Part shown: in pieces, positions 40,205-53,165 of the stretch
How positions within the stretch are numbered: the first letter of the stretch is position 1
Layout: each line of letters starts with the position of its first letter
From: Torymus aiolomorphi
Lineage: Eukaryota > Arthropoda > Insecta > Hymenoptera > Torymidae
Reading direction: 5' to 3'
DNA: 64,000 nt
Assembly (NCBI GenBank): GCA_036365515.1
Contig: CM070873.1
Location: forward strand, 70,740,529 to 70,804,528
Notes under the pieces: model-generated
What the model saw: the letters and a program-made list of their open reading frames with translations, nothing else
Told to the model about the DNA's origin: nothing
The model's database searches: none
Program-made: the position numbers and the translations under genes

Positions 40205-43200
40205 AGGAGAAGCGAGTTTCATGTAGAAGAGAATTGCACCTAGATAAGCGTAAAAAAGCAAGTTGATTATTGAATAAATTCCACAACCCAAATAGCGGTG
40301 GAAAGAAGTTTCACGTAGAAAAGAAAGTCAGGCACGTGCCTTTCCCTTCATCGAGGAACTTTTAACCGCCGGTTCGTCGGATTTTAGAGTTCATTTAATA
40401 ATGAACTCGCTCCCTCTCGCCCGTCTTCGTGTCTTCCTCTTCTACTCGAAACGAACATCCTCAAACTATTTGGATTTTGAAATTTATTCAATATTAATCT
40501 TGTTTCATCCCGCCCGTCTGCCTACCGTTCTCTTCTCCGTGAAACTCGCTTCCCCCGGCTCATTGGAGTTTCAAGTTTGTTAAATAATGAACTCGCTACC
40601 TCTCGTCCGTTGAACTCGCTTCCTCCTGGCCGTGTGCCCGCCTGCCTGCCTTCTTTGTGAAACTCGCATCATCCGGCTATTTGAGTTTATTCTATACTCA
40701 ATTTGCTTTTTTCCGCCTGTCTACGTGACTGTTTTTTCTACGTAAAACTCTCTGACCCCGGCAAATTCGGTTTCGAAGTTTATCTAATTATAACCTCGCA
40801 TCCTTCCGCTCGTCTCCGTGCCTTTCGCTTCTATGTGTAACTCGCTTCCTCCAGCTTTTTAAATTTTGGAGTTCGTTTAACAATGAACTCGCTTCCTCCC
40901 TCCCGTCTGCGCGCGTCCCTCTTCTTTGTGGAAGTTTCATCCCCCGGCTACATGGATTTTGGAGTTTATTTGATAATGAAGTCGCAATTTGTGCCCTCGG
41001 CGCGCCTTCCTCTTCTATATGAAACTCGCTTGTCCCCTCTATTTGTGTTTTGTGGTTCATTCAATGATCCACTTGACATTTTGCGCCTGTCGAGTGACAT
41101 TCTCTTCTACGTGAAACTCGCTTCCCCTGGCTCTTTGGATTTTTGAATTTAGTGAATAATGAACTCACTTTTTTCCGCCTGTCTACCTGACTTTCTCTTC
41201 TATGTGAAACTCGCTTTTCCTAACTATTTGAGTTTTGGAGTTTATTTAATAATGAACTCGCTTCTCCTGACTCTTTGGATTTTTGAATTTATTGAATAAT
41301 GAACTCGCTTTTTCCGTCTGTCTACCTGACTTTCTCTTCTATGGGAAACTCGCTTTTCCTGGCTATTTGGGTTTTGGAGTTTATTTAATAATGAACTCGC
41401 TTCCCCTGGCTCTTTGGATTTTTGAATTTATTGAATAATGAACTCGATTTTTTCCGTCTGTCTACCTGACTTTCTCTTCTACGGGAAACTCGCTTCCTCT
41501 GGCTATTTGGATTTTGGAGTTTATTTAATAATGAAATCGCATTCCCTGGCTCCTTGGATTTTTGAATTCGTTGAATAATGAACTCACTTTTTTCCGTCTG
41601 TCTACCTAACTTTCTCTTCTATGGGAAACTCGCTTCTCCTGGCTATTTGGGTTTTGGAGTTCATTTAATAATGAACTTGCTTCCTCTGGCTATTTGTGTT
41701 TTGGAGTTTATTTAATAATGAAGTCGCTTCCCCTGACTCTTTGGATTTTTGAATTCATTGAATAATGAATTCGCTTTTTCCATCTGTCTACCTGACTTTC
41801 TCTTCTATGGGAAACCCGCTATCCCTGGCTATTTGGGTTTTGGATTTTATTTAATAATGAACTCGCTTCCCCTGGCTCTTTGGAATTTTGAATTTATTGA
41901 ATAATGAACTCGCTTTTTCCGTCTGTCTACCTGACTTTCTCTTCTATGGGAAACTCGCTTTTCCTGGCTATTTAGGTTTTGGAGTTTATTTAATAATGAA
42001 CTCGCTTTCCCTGGCTCTTTGGATTTTTGAATTTATTGAATAATGAACTCGCTTTTTCGGTCTGTCTATCTGGCTTTCTCTTCTATGGGAAACTCGCTTT
42101 TCCTGGCTATTTGGGTTTTGGAGTTTACTTAATAATGAACTCGCTTCCCCTGGCTCTTTGGATTTTTGAATTTATTGAATAATGAACTCACTTTTTTCCC
42201 TCTGTCTATCTAACTTTCTCTTCTATGGGAGACTCGCTTCCTCTGGCTATTTGGGTTTTGGAGTTTATTTAATAATGAACTCGCTTCTCCTGGCTCTTTG
42301 GATTTTTGAATTTATTGAATAATGAACTCGCTTTTTCCGTCTGTCTACCTGTCTTTCTCTTCTATGGGAAACTCGCTTTTCCTGGCTATTTGAGTTTTGG
42401 AGTTTATTTAATGCTTCCCCTGGCTCTTTGGATTTTTGAATTTATTGAATAATGAACTCGATTTTTTCCGTCTGTCTACCTGACTTTCTCTTCTACGGGA
42501 AACTCGCTTCCTCTGGCTATTTGGGTTTTGGAGTTTATTTAATAATGAACTCGCTTTCCCCGGCTCTTTGGATTTTTGAATTCATTGAATAATGAACTCA
42601 CTTTTTTCCGTCTGTCTACCTAACTTTCTCTTCTATGGGAAACTCGCTTCTCCTGGCTATTTGGATTTTGGAGTTCATTTAATAATGAACTGGCTTACTT
42701 TGGCTATTTGTGTTTTGGAGTTTATTTAATAATGAAGTCGCTTTTTCGGTCTGTCTATATGGCTTTCTCTTCTATGGGAAACTCGCTTTTCCTGGCTATT
42801 TGGGTTTTGGAGTTTACTTAATAATGAACTCGCTTCCCCTGGCTCTTTGGATTTTGGAATTTATTGAATAATGAACTAACTTTTTTCCCTCTGCCTACCT
42901 AACTTTCTCTTCTATGGGAAACTCGCTTCCTCTGGCTATTTGGGTTTTGGAGTTTATTTAATAATGAACTCGCTTCTCCTGGCTCTTTGGATTTTTGAAT
43001 TTATTGAATAATGAACTCGCTTTTTCCGTCTGTCTACCTGACTTTCTCTTCTACGGGAAACTCGCTTCTCCTGGCTATTTGGATTTTGGAGTTCATTTAA
43101 TAATGAACTGGCTTCCTCTGCCTATTTGTGTTTTGGAGTTTATTTAATAATGAAGTCGCTTCCCCTGACTCTTTGGATTTTTGAAATTATTGAATAATGA

Positions 43201-46200
43201 ACTCGCTTTTTTCTGCCTGTCTACCTGACTTTCTCTTCTATGGGAAACCCGCTACCCCTGGCTATTTGGGTGTTGGAGTTTACTTAATAATGAACTCGCT
43301 TCCCCTGGCTCTTTGGATTTTTGAATTTATTGAATAATGAACTCACTTTTATCCCTCTGTCTACCTAACTTTCTCTTCTATGGGAAACTCGCTTCCTCTG
43401 GCTATTTGGGTTTTGGAGTTTATTTAATAATGAACTCGCTTCCCCTGGCTCTTTGGATTTTTGAAGTTATTGAATAATGAACTCACTTTTTTCCCTCTGT
43501 CTACCTAACTTTCTCTTCTATGGGGAAACTCGCTTCCTCTGGCTATTTGGGTTTTGGAGTTTATTTAATAATGAACTCGCTTCCCCTGACTCTTTGGATT
43601 TTCGAATTCATTGTATAATGAACTCACTTTTTTCCGTCTGTCTACCTAACTTTCTCTTCTATGGGAAACTCGCTTCTCCTGGCTATTTGGGTTTTGGAGT
43701 TTACTTAATAATGAACTCGCTTCCCCTGGCTCTTTGGATTTTTGAATTTATTGAATAATGAACTCACTTTTTTCCCTCTGTCTATCTAACTTTCTCTTCT
43801 ATGGGAGACTCGCTTCCTCTGGCTATTTGGGTTTTGGAGTTTATTTAATAATGAACTCGCTTCTCCTGGCTCTTTGGATTTTTGAATTTATTGAATAATG
43901 AACTCGCTTTTTCCGTCTGTCTACCTGCCTTTCTCTTCTATGGGAAACTCGCTTTTCCTGGCTATTTGAGTTTTGGAGTTTATTTAATGCTTCCCCTGGC
44001 TCTTTGGATTTTTGAATTTATTGAATAATGAACTCGATTTTTTCTGTCTGTCTACCTGACTTTCTCTTCTACGGGAAACTCGCTTCCTCTGGCTATTTGG
44101 GTTTTGGAGTTTATTTAATAATGAAATCGCTTTCCCTGGCTCCTTGGATTTTTGAATTTATTGAATAATGAACTCGCTTTTTCCGTCTGTCTACCTGACT
44201 TTCTCTTCTACGGGAAACTCGCTTCTCCTGGCTATTTGGATTTTGGAGTTCATTTAATAATGAACTGGCTTCCTCTGCCTATTTGTGTTTTGGAGTTTAT
44301 TTAATAATGAAGTCGCTTCCCCTGACTCTTTGGATTTTTGAATTCATTGAATAATGAATTCGCTTTTTCCATCTGTCTACCTGACTTTCTCTTCTATGGG
44401 AAACCCGCTATCCCTGGCTATTTGGGTTTTGGATTTTATTTAATAATGAACTCGCTTCCCCTGGCTATTTAGGTTTTGGAGTTTATTTAATAATGAACTC
44501 GCTTTCCCTGGCTCTTTGGATTTTTGAATTTATTGAATAATGAACTCGCTTTTTCGGTCTGTCTATCTGGCTTTCTCTTCTATGGGAAACTCGCTTTTCC
44601 TGGCTATTTGGGTTTTGGAGTTTACTTAATAATGAACTCGCTTCCCCTGGCTCTTTGGATTTTTGAATTTATTGAATAATGAACTCACTTTTTTCCCTCT
44701 GTCTATCTAACTTTCTCTTCTATGGGAGACTCGCTTCCTCTGGCTATTTGGGTTTTGGAGTTTATTTAATAATGAACTCGCTTCTCCTGGCTCTTTGGAT
44801 TTTTGAATTTATTGAATAATGAACTCGCTTTTTCCATCTGTCTACCTGCCTTTCTCTTCTGTGGGAAACTCGCTTTTCCTGGCTATTTGAGTTTTGGAGT
44901 TTATTTAATGCTTCCCCTGGCTCTTTGGATTTTTGAATTTATTGAATAATGAACTCGATTTTTTCCGTCTGTCTACCTGACTTTCTCTTCTACGGGAAAC
45001 TCGCTTCCTCTGGCTATTTGGGTTTTGGAGTTTATTTAATAATGAACTCGCTTTCCCCGGCTCTTTGGATTTTTGAATTCATTGAATAATGAACTCACTT
45101 TTTTCCGTCTGTCTACCTAACTTTCTCTTCTATGGGAAACCCGCTTCTCCTGGCTATTTGGATTTTGGAGTTCATTTAATAATGAACTGGCTTCCTCTGG
45201 CTATTTGTGTTTTGGAGTTTATTTAATAATGAAGTCGCTTTTTCGGTCTGTCTATATGGCTTTCTCTTCTATGGGAAACTCGCTTTTCCTGGCTATTTGG
45301 GTTTTGGAGTTTACTTAATAATGAACTCGCTTCCCCTGGCTCTTTGGATTTTGGAATTTATTGAATAATGAACTAACTTTTTTCCCTCTGCCTACCTAAC
45401 TTTCTCTTCTATGGGAAACTCGCTTCCTCTGGCTATTTGGGTTTTGGAGTTTATTTAATAATGAACTCGCTTCTCCTGGCTCTTTGGATTTTTGAATTTA
45501 TTGAATAATGAACTCGCTTTTTCCGTCTGTCTACCTGACTTTCTCTTCTACGGGAAACTCGCTTCTCCTGGCTATTTGGATTTTGGAGTTCATTTAATAA
45601 TGAACTGGCTTCCTCTGCCTATTTGTGTTTTGGAGTTTATTTAATAATGAAGTCGCTTCCCCTGACTCTTTGGATTTTTGAAATTATTGAATAATGAACT
45701 CGCTTTTTTCTGCCTGTCTACCTGACTTTCTCTTCTATGGGAAACCCGCTACCCCTGGCTATTTGGGTGTTGGAGTTTACTTAATAATGAACTCGCTTCC
45801 CCTGGCTCTTTGGATTTTTGAATTTATTGAATAATAAACTCACTTTTATCCCTCTGTCTACCTAACTTTCTCTTCTATGGGAAACTCGCTTCCTCTGGCT
45901 ATTTGGGTTTTGGAGTTTATTTAATAATGAACTCGCTTCCCCTGGCTCTTTGGATTTTTGAAGTTATTGAATAATGAACTCACTTTTTTCCCTCTGTCTA
46001 CCTAACTTTCTCTTCTATGGGGAAACTCGCTTCCTCTGGCTATTTGGGTTTTGGAGTTTATTTAATAATGAACTCGCTTCCCCTGACTCTTTGGATTTTC
46101 GAATTCATTGTATAATGAACTCACTTTTTTCCGTCTGTCTACCTAACTTTCTCTTCTATGGGAAACTCGCTTCTCCTGGTTATTTGGATTTTGGATTTTA

Positions 46201-47790
46201 TTTAATAATGAACTCGCTTCCCCTGCCTTTTTGGATTTTTGAATATATTGAATAATGATCTCACTTTTTCTGCGTGTATACCTGACTTCCTCTTCTATGG
46301 AAAACCGGCTTCCCTTGGCTATTTAGGTTTTGGAGTTTATTTAATAATGAACTCGCTTGCTCCTGCCTGTCTGCGTGCCTCCGTCTTCTTTGTATAACTT
46401 TTATCCCTCGGCTAGTTCGATTTTGGAATTCATTAAATAATGCGCTTGCTTCCTCCTACCCGTCTGCCTACCTTCCTGTTCTAAATATAAATTTTATCCC
46501 CTGGCTAGTTGGGTTTTGGAGTTTATTGAATAATGAACTCGCCTTTTTCCGCTTGTCTGCGTGACTTTCTCTTCTGCATGAAACTCACTGACCATGGCTA
46601 TTTAGGTTTTGAAGTTTATTTCATGATAACCTCGCATCCTTCCGCTCGTCTCTGTTCCTTCTTCTTCTACGTGAAACTGACTTCTCCCGGCTTTTTGGAT
46701 TTTGAAGTCTATTTAATAATAAACTCGCTCCTATTCGCCCATTTGCTTGTCTTCCTCTTCTTTATGAAACTCGCTTCCTCTGGCTATTTGGGTTTATTCT
46801 ATAATCAATTTGCTTTTTTCCGCCTGTCTATGTGACTTTTTTTCAACGTAAAACTCTCTGACCCCGGCCATTTCGGTTTCGAAGTTTATCTAATAATAAC
46901 CTCGCACCCTTCCGCTCGTCTCCGTGCCTTTCGCTTCTACGTGAAATTTTTTTCCCCTGGCTATGTGGGTTGTGAAGTTTATTTAGTTATAAAATCGCAT
47001 CCTTTCTCCCATCTGCGTGCTTTCCGTTTCTACGTGAAACTCGCTTCCTCTGGATCTTTAGTTTTTGGAGTTTATTGAATAATGAACTCGCCTTTTTCTG
47101 CTTGTCTACGTGTCTTTCTATTCTACGTGAAACTCACTGACCTCAGCTATTTCGGTTTTGAAGTTTATTTACTGATAACCTCGCATCCTTCCGATCGTCT
47201 CCGTTCTTTTTTCTTCTTCGTGAAACTGGCTCCCCCCGGCTATTTGGATTTTGGAGTTTATGTAATAATTAACTCGCTTTTTCCGCCCATCTGTCTGCCT
47301 TTCTCTTGTACGTGAAACTCGCTTCGCCCAGCTATTTAGGTTTTATTTATTTATTAACTCGCATCGTTCCAGTCGACTGTGTGCCTTCCTCATCTACGTG
47401 AAACTCGCTTATCCCGGTTATTTGGATTTTGGGGTTTATTCAATAATGTATTCGCTTTGTTCTGCCCGTGTGTCTGGTTTTTTCTTTCACATGGAACAGG
47501 AATCCTCTGCCTATTTGGTATTTATTTATTTATGTATTAATTCACACCGTTCCACCCCCGGCTATTTGGGTTTTGGAGTTTATGTAATAATTAACTCGCC
47601 TTTTCCTCCCATCTGCGTGCCTTCCTCTTCTACGTGAAATTTTCTTCACCGGGCTATTTAGGTTGTGAAGTTTATTTAATTGTAAACTCGCATCCTTTCG
47701 CCCATCTTGGTGCTTTCCGTTTCTATGTGAAACTCGCTTCCCCTGGCTCTTTGGATTTTGGTGTTCATTAAATAATGAACTGAGATTCCA
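40205..47790 (+). repeat. Satellite array: ~46-bp monomers in ~140-bp trimers with ~2.5-kb higher-order duplication
   Basis: The monomer is GAACTCGCTT...GGCTATTTGG...GTTTATTTAATAAT. In the core (about 41150-46260) three related monomers form a unit of about 140 bp, including the block TTTTTCCGTCTGTCTACCTG. A deletion variant (TTTATTTAATGCTTCCCCTGG) recurs near 42405, 43978 and 44903, and 42400-43760 matches 44900-46255 at an offset near 2498. Edges (40383-41100 and 46260-47790) are diverged. 40205-40350 holds inverted units (GCGAGTTTCATGTAGAAGAG). ORFs such as 43477-43758 and 45974-46255 are just translated repeat. Confidence 0.92.
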
Positions 47791-48292
47791 TCTATACATC
47801 TTTTTTGAGAGAATGCTTTTTAAGTTTGTTATTGTTATTGAATTTTAGTCCCGCTATCAATTTTCTTTGACTCGTAATCCCTTGATACAATTTCTTCTTC
47901 TTGAATGTCATTACGTAATGTATAAACGACTCATCTCTGCCATGTAATTATCATCACTACCAAAAAATATTGCATTATTTTTTCACTGCAGAAATTATCT
48001 GGTTATTTTAACTAAACAAAAAATAGTTTTTATATTTAAAACTAGTGACTTAAATGGCCCATTATTGCACGACGTGAAATTAGCGCCCGACCGCAGCGAG
48101 GATGATCATTCACGTCGTGCAGTGGGTCACTGAAGGCACTAGTGTCGTACGATATTTTATAGCACGTTTACCTAAGTCCGCTGTTACGCCTATTCGTGCC
48201 TTAAGCAGTCCATTTTTACACCGTGAGGTTAGCGCACGAGCGTAGCGAGTAAGTGCGGACTTAGGTCACACCGTGCTATAAACTATATTACT
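47791..48292. other. AT-rich DNA with short hairpins
   Basis: 48067-48118 has a perfect 12-bp stem GCACGACGTGAA / TTCACGTCGTGC around an AGCGCCCGACCGCAGCGAGG loop. 48162-48284 has a longer inverted pair (TAGCACG...CTAAGTCCGC / GCGGACTTAG...CGTGCTA). No gene. Confidence 0.5.
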
Positions 48293-48556
48293 CTCTAAAG
48301 TTGAATTAGTGAAAAACTACTAATTATTAGTGACAATTGCTCCACTCAAGAAATTAGTGGAAAAAAACTACTAATTTATTAGTGTATATTCACTATTTTA
48401 TTAGTAGTTTTTTAATAACTACTCTGTAGTTACTAACTAGAAAGTAGTTTCTTAAGTATAGTTACTAACTAGAAAGTAGTTTTTTAATACTAAATTAATA
48501 GTTTTTCCACTAATTTTGTGAGTCAAGCTATTTTTACTAATTTAACTTTAGAGAAT
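48293..48556. mobile_element. MITE with CTCTAAAGTT ends
   Basis: TIR TCTCTAAAGTTGAATTAGT at the left and ACTAATTTAACTTTAGAGA at the right, with many internal ACTACTAATT / AATTAGTAGT copies. TSD not clear. Confidence 0.5.
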
Positions 48557-49579
48557 AGAGAAAATAAAAGCAAAGTTTGCTATTTTGTATAGTTAAGTAC
48601 ATGCAATAAAGGGTAATGTAATTAACGTTGTAATTAGTATTTTCCTATGAAGTAATACAGTTCCATATAAATTTTTTTTTAGCTTTATTTCGGAAAAAGA
48701 AATCACATAGTTAACTTTAGTTACTGGCCAAATTTACTAAAGAAAAATAGTACTATTTTGTCACTACCAATATTTATAGTAAATACAAATTAATTTCAAG
48801 GTTTCAAAAATTCAGAAATTAAATTAGGATTAACGCATTACTTAGAAAACTCATCAAGATTTACCATAAATATTTAGCAAATTCGAAATTTCTTATTAAA
48901 ATAAAACAAAATTATAATTTATTACCGGTTTCTAGTTTTATTTAGTAAAGAAACTATTTAATTTTATGCAAATTAACCATGTTAACTAATTTTACAATTA
49001 AGGTTTTAAAATTATTAATACTTACTTATTCTATAAAAATATATTTTAAAATACTAAAATAATGTTAATTTTTTAATATAACGTAATTACTCTTACAAAG
49101 TTCTAGTTATCTATGGCTTTAGCAAATTTTCTTCAGTGTACATAGGTACAGAGAAAATCGTTGTTGATATTTTCAGTGCACATATAAGAAAAATCTTTGC
49201 TGGTAAAAAAAAGTTAGTCAGTTAATTCGAAATTATGCAAATTAATTTTAAATTTGAAATTGTTTACATTATTAAGTTACACAATAAAATAGATAAGAAA
49301 AGGTTTTACTTGTAATTTCTTTACATTTTCAATACTAATAATAATAATATCAGTTATTAATAACACACGCATAGTATATTTTATATAATATTAGTTATTA
49401 TTATTATTTTAGTTGTACTGATTCTAATGGCAGCTCCAATATAGATAATTGAATAGTGAAACGAATGGCCTTATCCCCTTGGTTAACAAGTTGTTATCTA
49501 ACAAGTTTGAATGTTATTTACGGAGCAATATTGTATACGTTGACGTAACTATGACTGGGTTATGTTTAACAAACAAATG
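48557..49579. other. AT-rich DNA, nothing recognised
   Basis: No ORF of note and no inverted repeat beyond chance. Confidence 0.5.
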
Positions 49580-49890
49580 AAAATTAATTACTTAAGATAA
49601 AGAAATTTCTTAAGCAATTACTTAAGCAATTACTTAAGTAATTACTTAAGAAATAATATAAAAATTTATGTAATAAGCCAAGAAAATAATTAAGTAATAG
49701 CTTAAGAAATTACTTAAGTTATTACTTGGATGTTTGGTCTCAGCTGTCAAGAAATTGCTTAAGTAATTACTTGAGTAATTACTTAAGCAATATCTTGAGT
49801 TATTACTTAAATTTTTGGTCTAAGGGTTTAAGGGTTTAAGTAATTACTTACGTAGTTGCTTGAGAAATTACTTAAGAAATAACTTAAGAC
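49580..49890. repeat. Palindromic minisatellite AATTACTTAAG
   Basis: An 11-bp motif AATTACTTAAG, itself built around TTAAG/CTTAA, occurs many times in both orientations with small variations (AATTGCTTAAG, TTATTACTTAAG). Confidence 0.75.
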
Positions 49891-50613
49891 ATATCTGTGG
49901 CGCAACCGTTAGTACTGTAAAGGGCTTTCTGGGAAACCCGTACATGAACAAGCAGATTGTTACGTACACATATGAGTCAAGAAAAGAGGGATAGATAGAG
50001 ATGATATTTCCAAATAAATAAACATGAATTTATTAATAAATAGTTCAATTTTCAGTCTCTATTTTTATAAAAATATTTATCCACTTTCATGTCAATAAAA
50101 TAGTTACTTATATTTATTATAGTTTTTTAACTTTTTCTATAATCACGAAATATCTTATGACTATTTATTGCAATTTTTGTATGAATACCTTGATAAAAGC
50201 ATGCGCGATGTATCCGGCGTAAAAATTCAACGGAACCATTTAGCAATTGAGAGGTTTCTTTCGTGAATGTCTCTCTTGCTCTCACAGGCTTCAATCGTTC
50301 CGTTTAATTTTTCGGAACGCCATGGGATAGCACCCTCACAGGCTTAAATGCGTTCCGCCTAATTTTTCTTATGCACATTATTCCTTGGCTGATTCTATTT
50401 TGCACGATAGATTTCTATAAATAGATATATTGTTTTGCTTTGACCTTTGACTAAAGAAAGTATAGTTAGTAATATATAGAATCCATTCAATACACAATCT
50501 CATACGAATAGCAGAGGCGATTATTCTTTTCACTCACAGATTTACTCTAACCTGCCACATTAATTCACTGTTTCTATTAATAAAATTAATTTATGTTAAA
50601 AATAAACTATAAC
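49891..50613. other. Noncoding; contains a fragment of the CTCTATCCC-end family
   Basis: 50199-50375 has TGATAAAAGCATGCGCGATG, TCAACGGAACCATTTAG and two CACAGGCTT...GTTCCG units, matching 57890-58140. The rest is AT-rich. Confidence 0.5.
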
Positions 50614-50765
50614 TAGGGGGGCTGAGTCCCCCTGCGTGTCTCGCTGCGCTCGACACGCCAACCCCCCCGCCCCCACGCATACCTGCTCCTCGCTTTGCTC
50701 GTCGCCCGCCCCCTCCCTATGTAAAAACTTCGTTTTTACATTATAAGCACGACCGCAGCGCTCAG
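50614..50765. other. GC-rich cluster of short-loop hairpins
   Basis: GGGGGCTGAGTCCCCC, GCGTGTCTCGCTGCGCTCGA with CACGC, and GTAAAAACTTCGTTTTTAC follow one another in 120 bp. No ORF. Confidence 0.5.
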
Positions 50766-51276
50766 AAGAATCTTATACTTTCATTATTCCAAAAATGTTA
50801 ATACTTCATTTATCGTTTTTATTATTAAAATAAACATAAATACATCTGCAGTAAAATTTAAATAAAAATTGTCCATTTACTTTTACACATTTATTTCTTC
50901 TTTTTTGTAGAAGGTTTGCGTTTTAATTCTACATATATGTAAATATATTTAGATAACTTTTTAAATAGTCTATTATGTATATAAATTTAATAAGTACTAA
51001 TTGGTATGATTAAATTGCACATAGAAATATTGATTATAAATACCATGATTGCAGTTGTATTTCAAATTAAATACATTATTTTCATAATTTGTATCATAAT
51101 TTATATAATAATCGTTTTCATTTTTATTTATGAAAATGTTATATGGAAAACAAATTTGGTTTTAATGTTATCCATAGTTATGGAACTGTTGTATATGATA
51201 AAAAAATACAGTTCAATTTTATACTATTTTAATGAAAGGCAAAGACTATAAGCTGCTCACGGACTGACGGGTGTTC
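50766..51276. other. AT-rich DNA, nothing recognised
   Basis: A hydrophobic ORF at 51006-51251 (Ile-rich) reflects AT composition and has no family features. Confidence 0.45.
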
Positions 51277-51279
51277 TAA

Positions 51280-51847
51280 GGGAGAGTGTACATAAGCGCG
51301 GCGCGACGCGACGCAACGCAACGCTACTGGGGGGGGGGGGTCCAAAGTTTAGACGACTCACTTGAAAATTGAAGTCAACTATAGACGTGCTCGGTTTCGA
51401 TATAAGCTACTGCAGATTGTGCAAAATTTCGAAAATCATATTTTCGAATCTAACAATTCACCTACTGTCCAAAACATCGAATTTCATTAATACGATTTCA
51501 AAACAAATATAACTTGTTTCAAATGATTTATTTCGAAATATGTTTATTGTATCCCTATTAAAATTCTATTAATGAAATTCGATGTTTTGGACAGTAGGTG
51601 AACTGTTACATTCGAAAATATGATTTTCGTAATTTAGAACGTCGAAATTAAGAACAATCTGCATTCCCATATATCGAACTGAAAAACGTCTATAGTTGAC
51701 TTCAATTTTATAGTGAATCGTCGAAACTCTGTACCCCCCCCCCCCTCGTACACCTCAAAGCTTATTAGCCAATCAGCAACAAATTCTATAAGTAACCGTA
51801 GCGTTGCGTTGCGTTGCGTAGCGCTTATGTACACTCTCCCCTCTCCC
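51280..51847. mobile_element. MITE with GGGAGAGTGTACATAAGCGC ends and TAA duplication
   Basis: Inverted ends GGGAGAGTGTACATAAGCGC and GCGCTTATGTACACTCTCCC, then CGCAACGCAACGCTAC / GTAGCGTTGCGTTGCG, a G-run and C-run, and further matching arms (CACCTACTGTCCAAAACATC). TAA lies at 51277-51279 and 51848-51850, as for Harbinger-type MITEs. The right end has an extra CTCTCCC. Confidence 0.65.
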
Positions 51848-52014
51848 TAAACTACATATACCTACACTATCTCAATTACAAAAAAAAAATACTCGCAGCA
51901 CATATATGCATATATACACTAATACCGCGAAAAGGAGCAAAACAAAAGGAGAAAGCTCAATACTGATGCATCCGGCAACGGCAATCTGGCTTAGCCCTAC
52001 GACCTGCGTCCATG

Positions 52015-52487
52015 AGGCCCCTGCCACGTAAGCACGTATGCATCCGTATGCACGCGTATGCATCCGTACGCACGTGCACACATCTCGTGCGGGCGCGCGC
52101 TCGCTTCTCTCATTGGTCGTCGAAGCCCTGAGCTCGCTTCCAACCAATGAGGCCCCCGCTACATAAGAGCGTTTGCACTCGGGCGCACGCGTATGCACGC
52201 GTAAGATAACTAGTAATTGTCGATGCAGCCAACGTGAAAAATTTAGTGCCTCCAAAAAAAGCAGAGAACGAACAGCTTTTTTTTGGAGGCGCTAAATTTT
52301 TCACGTTGGTTGCATCGAAAATTACTAGATATTCCCTAGTTGCATACGCGTGCACCCGCGTGCAAACACTCTTATGTAGCGGGGGCCTGAGAGAAACGAA
52401 CGCGCGCACCCGCACGAAATGTGTGCACGTGCATACGGATGCATACGCGTGCATACGGATGCATACATGCTTATGTGGCAAGGGCCT
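52015..52487. mobile_element. Palindromic MITE rich in GCATACGGATGCATACG
   Basis: Arms AGGCCCCTGCCACGTAAGC and GCTTATGTGGCAAGGGCCT with inner matches (AGTGCCTCCAAAAAAAGC / GCTTTTTTTTGGAGGCGCT) around a 10-base centre near 52262. Overlapping ORFs on both strands come from the palindrome. Confidence 0.65.
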
Positions 52488-52659
52488 GAATACTACTGCA
52501 GCAGTCGTAAGGACTACCTCGACTAGGCTGTGTTCGCACACCAAGTACAGCGGAAAACACATGCGACGATGCGACAGTCGCGCGACCGCTAGCGTTGACT
52601 GTGTATACAGGCAACGCTATATATATCTATATGTATGGATCGCGGGTGCATTCTGCTAC

Positions 52660-53165
52660 TGCTCTATATCGTCGCGTGGTACGAAGAAAAGTCAACTTGG
52701 AAGTTACAGGCGAAGAAAAGCCAAAAACGTGTCTAAGACGAAGAAAACCCAGTTTGACTTTTCTAACAAAAGTAACATTTAGCTGGTATCTTATAGATAA
52801 CTTTCAAATAATAAGATAAGGTAAAGATAAAAAAATAACCAAAAAGATTAAAATTCTTTTTAAAAAGATACAAAAATAAGATATAAAGATAAAAAGATGA
52901 TCAGTCAAGATAATTAGATAACTAGTAATTGATTAGATGCCGTCAGTTGAGATTTTTCCTGCGCAAGAACGGCGCAAACTAGCTTTTCTTCGTTTAGGAA
53001 GCTTTAAACTGGATTTTCTTCGTCTGGAAGAGCGCAAACTGGCTTTTCTTCGTCTGGGAGGACGCAAACTGGCTTTTCTTCGTCTTAGACGCGTTTTTGG
53101 GTTTTCTTCGCTTGTAACTTCCAAGTTGGCTTTTCTTCGTACCGCGCGACGATATATTGAGTAGT
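52660..53165. repeat. Inverted repeat with 30-bp tandem units (RRRKASL-coding on the minus strand)
   Basis: The left part 52665-52745 (GTACGAAGAAAAGTCAACTT...) is inverted at 53085-53150. On the right, AAACTGGCTTTTCTTCGTCT occurs in four 30-bp units at 52976-53095. In one minus-strand frame (52933-53184) these read RRRKASLRPP, RRRKASLRSS, RRRKSSLKLP and KRRKASLRRS. The left copy gives LRRRKPSL on the plus strand. No start context or domain was recognised. Confidence 0.55.

Noticed and set aside
43477..46255. Two near-identical 93-codon ORFs that could look like a duplicated gene
   Set aside because: Both lie in the satellite array; their identity comes from the 2.5-kb repeat, and the reading frame is not kept by neighbouring units.
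52234..52782. A 182-codon ORF and overlapping minus-strand ORFs as genes
   Set aside because: They cross a palindromic MITE; the opposite-strand ORFs mirror them.
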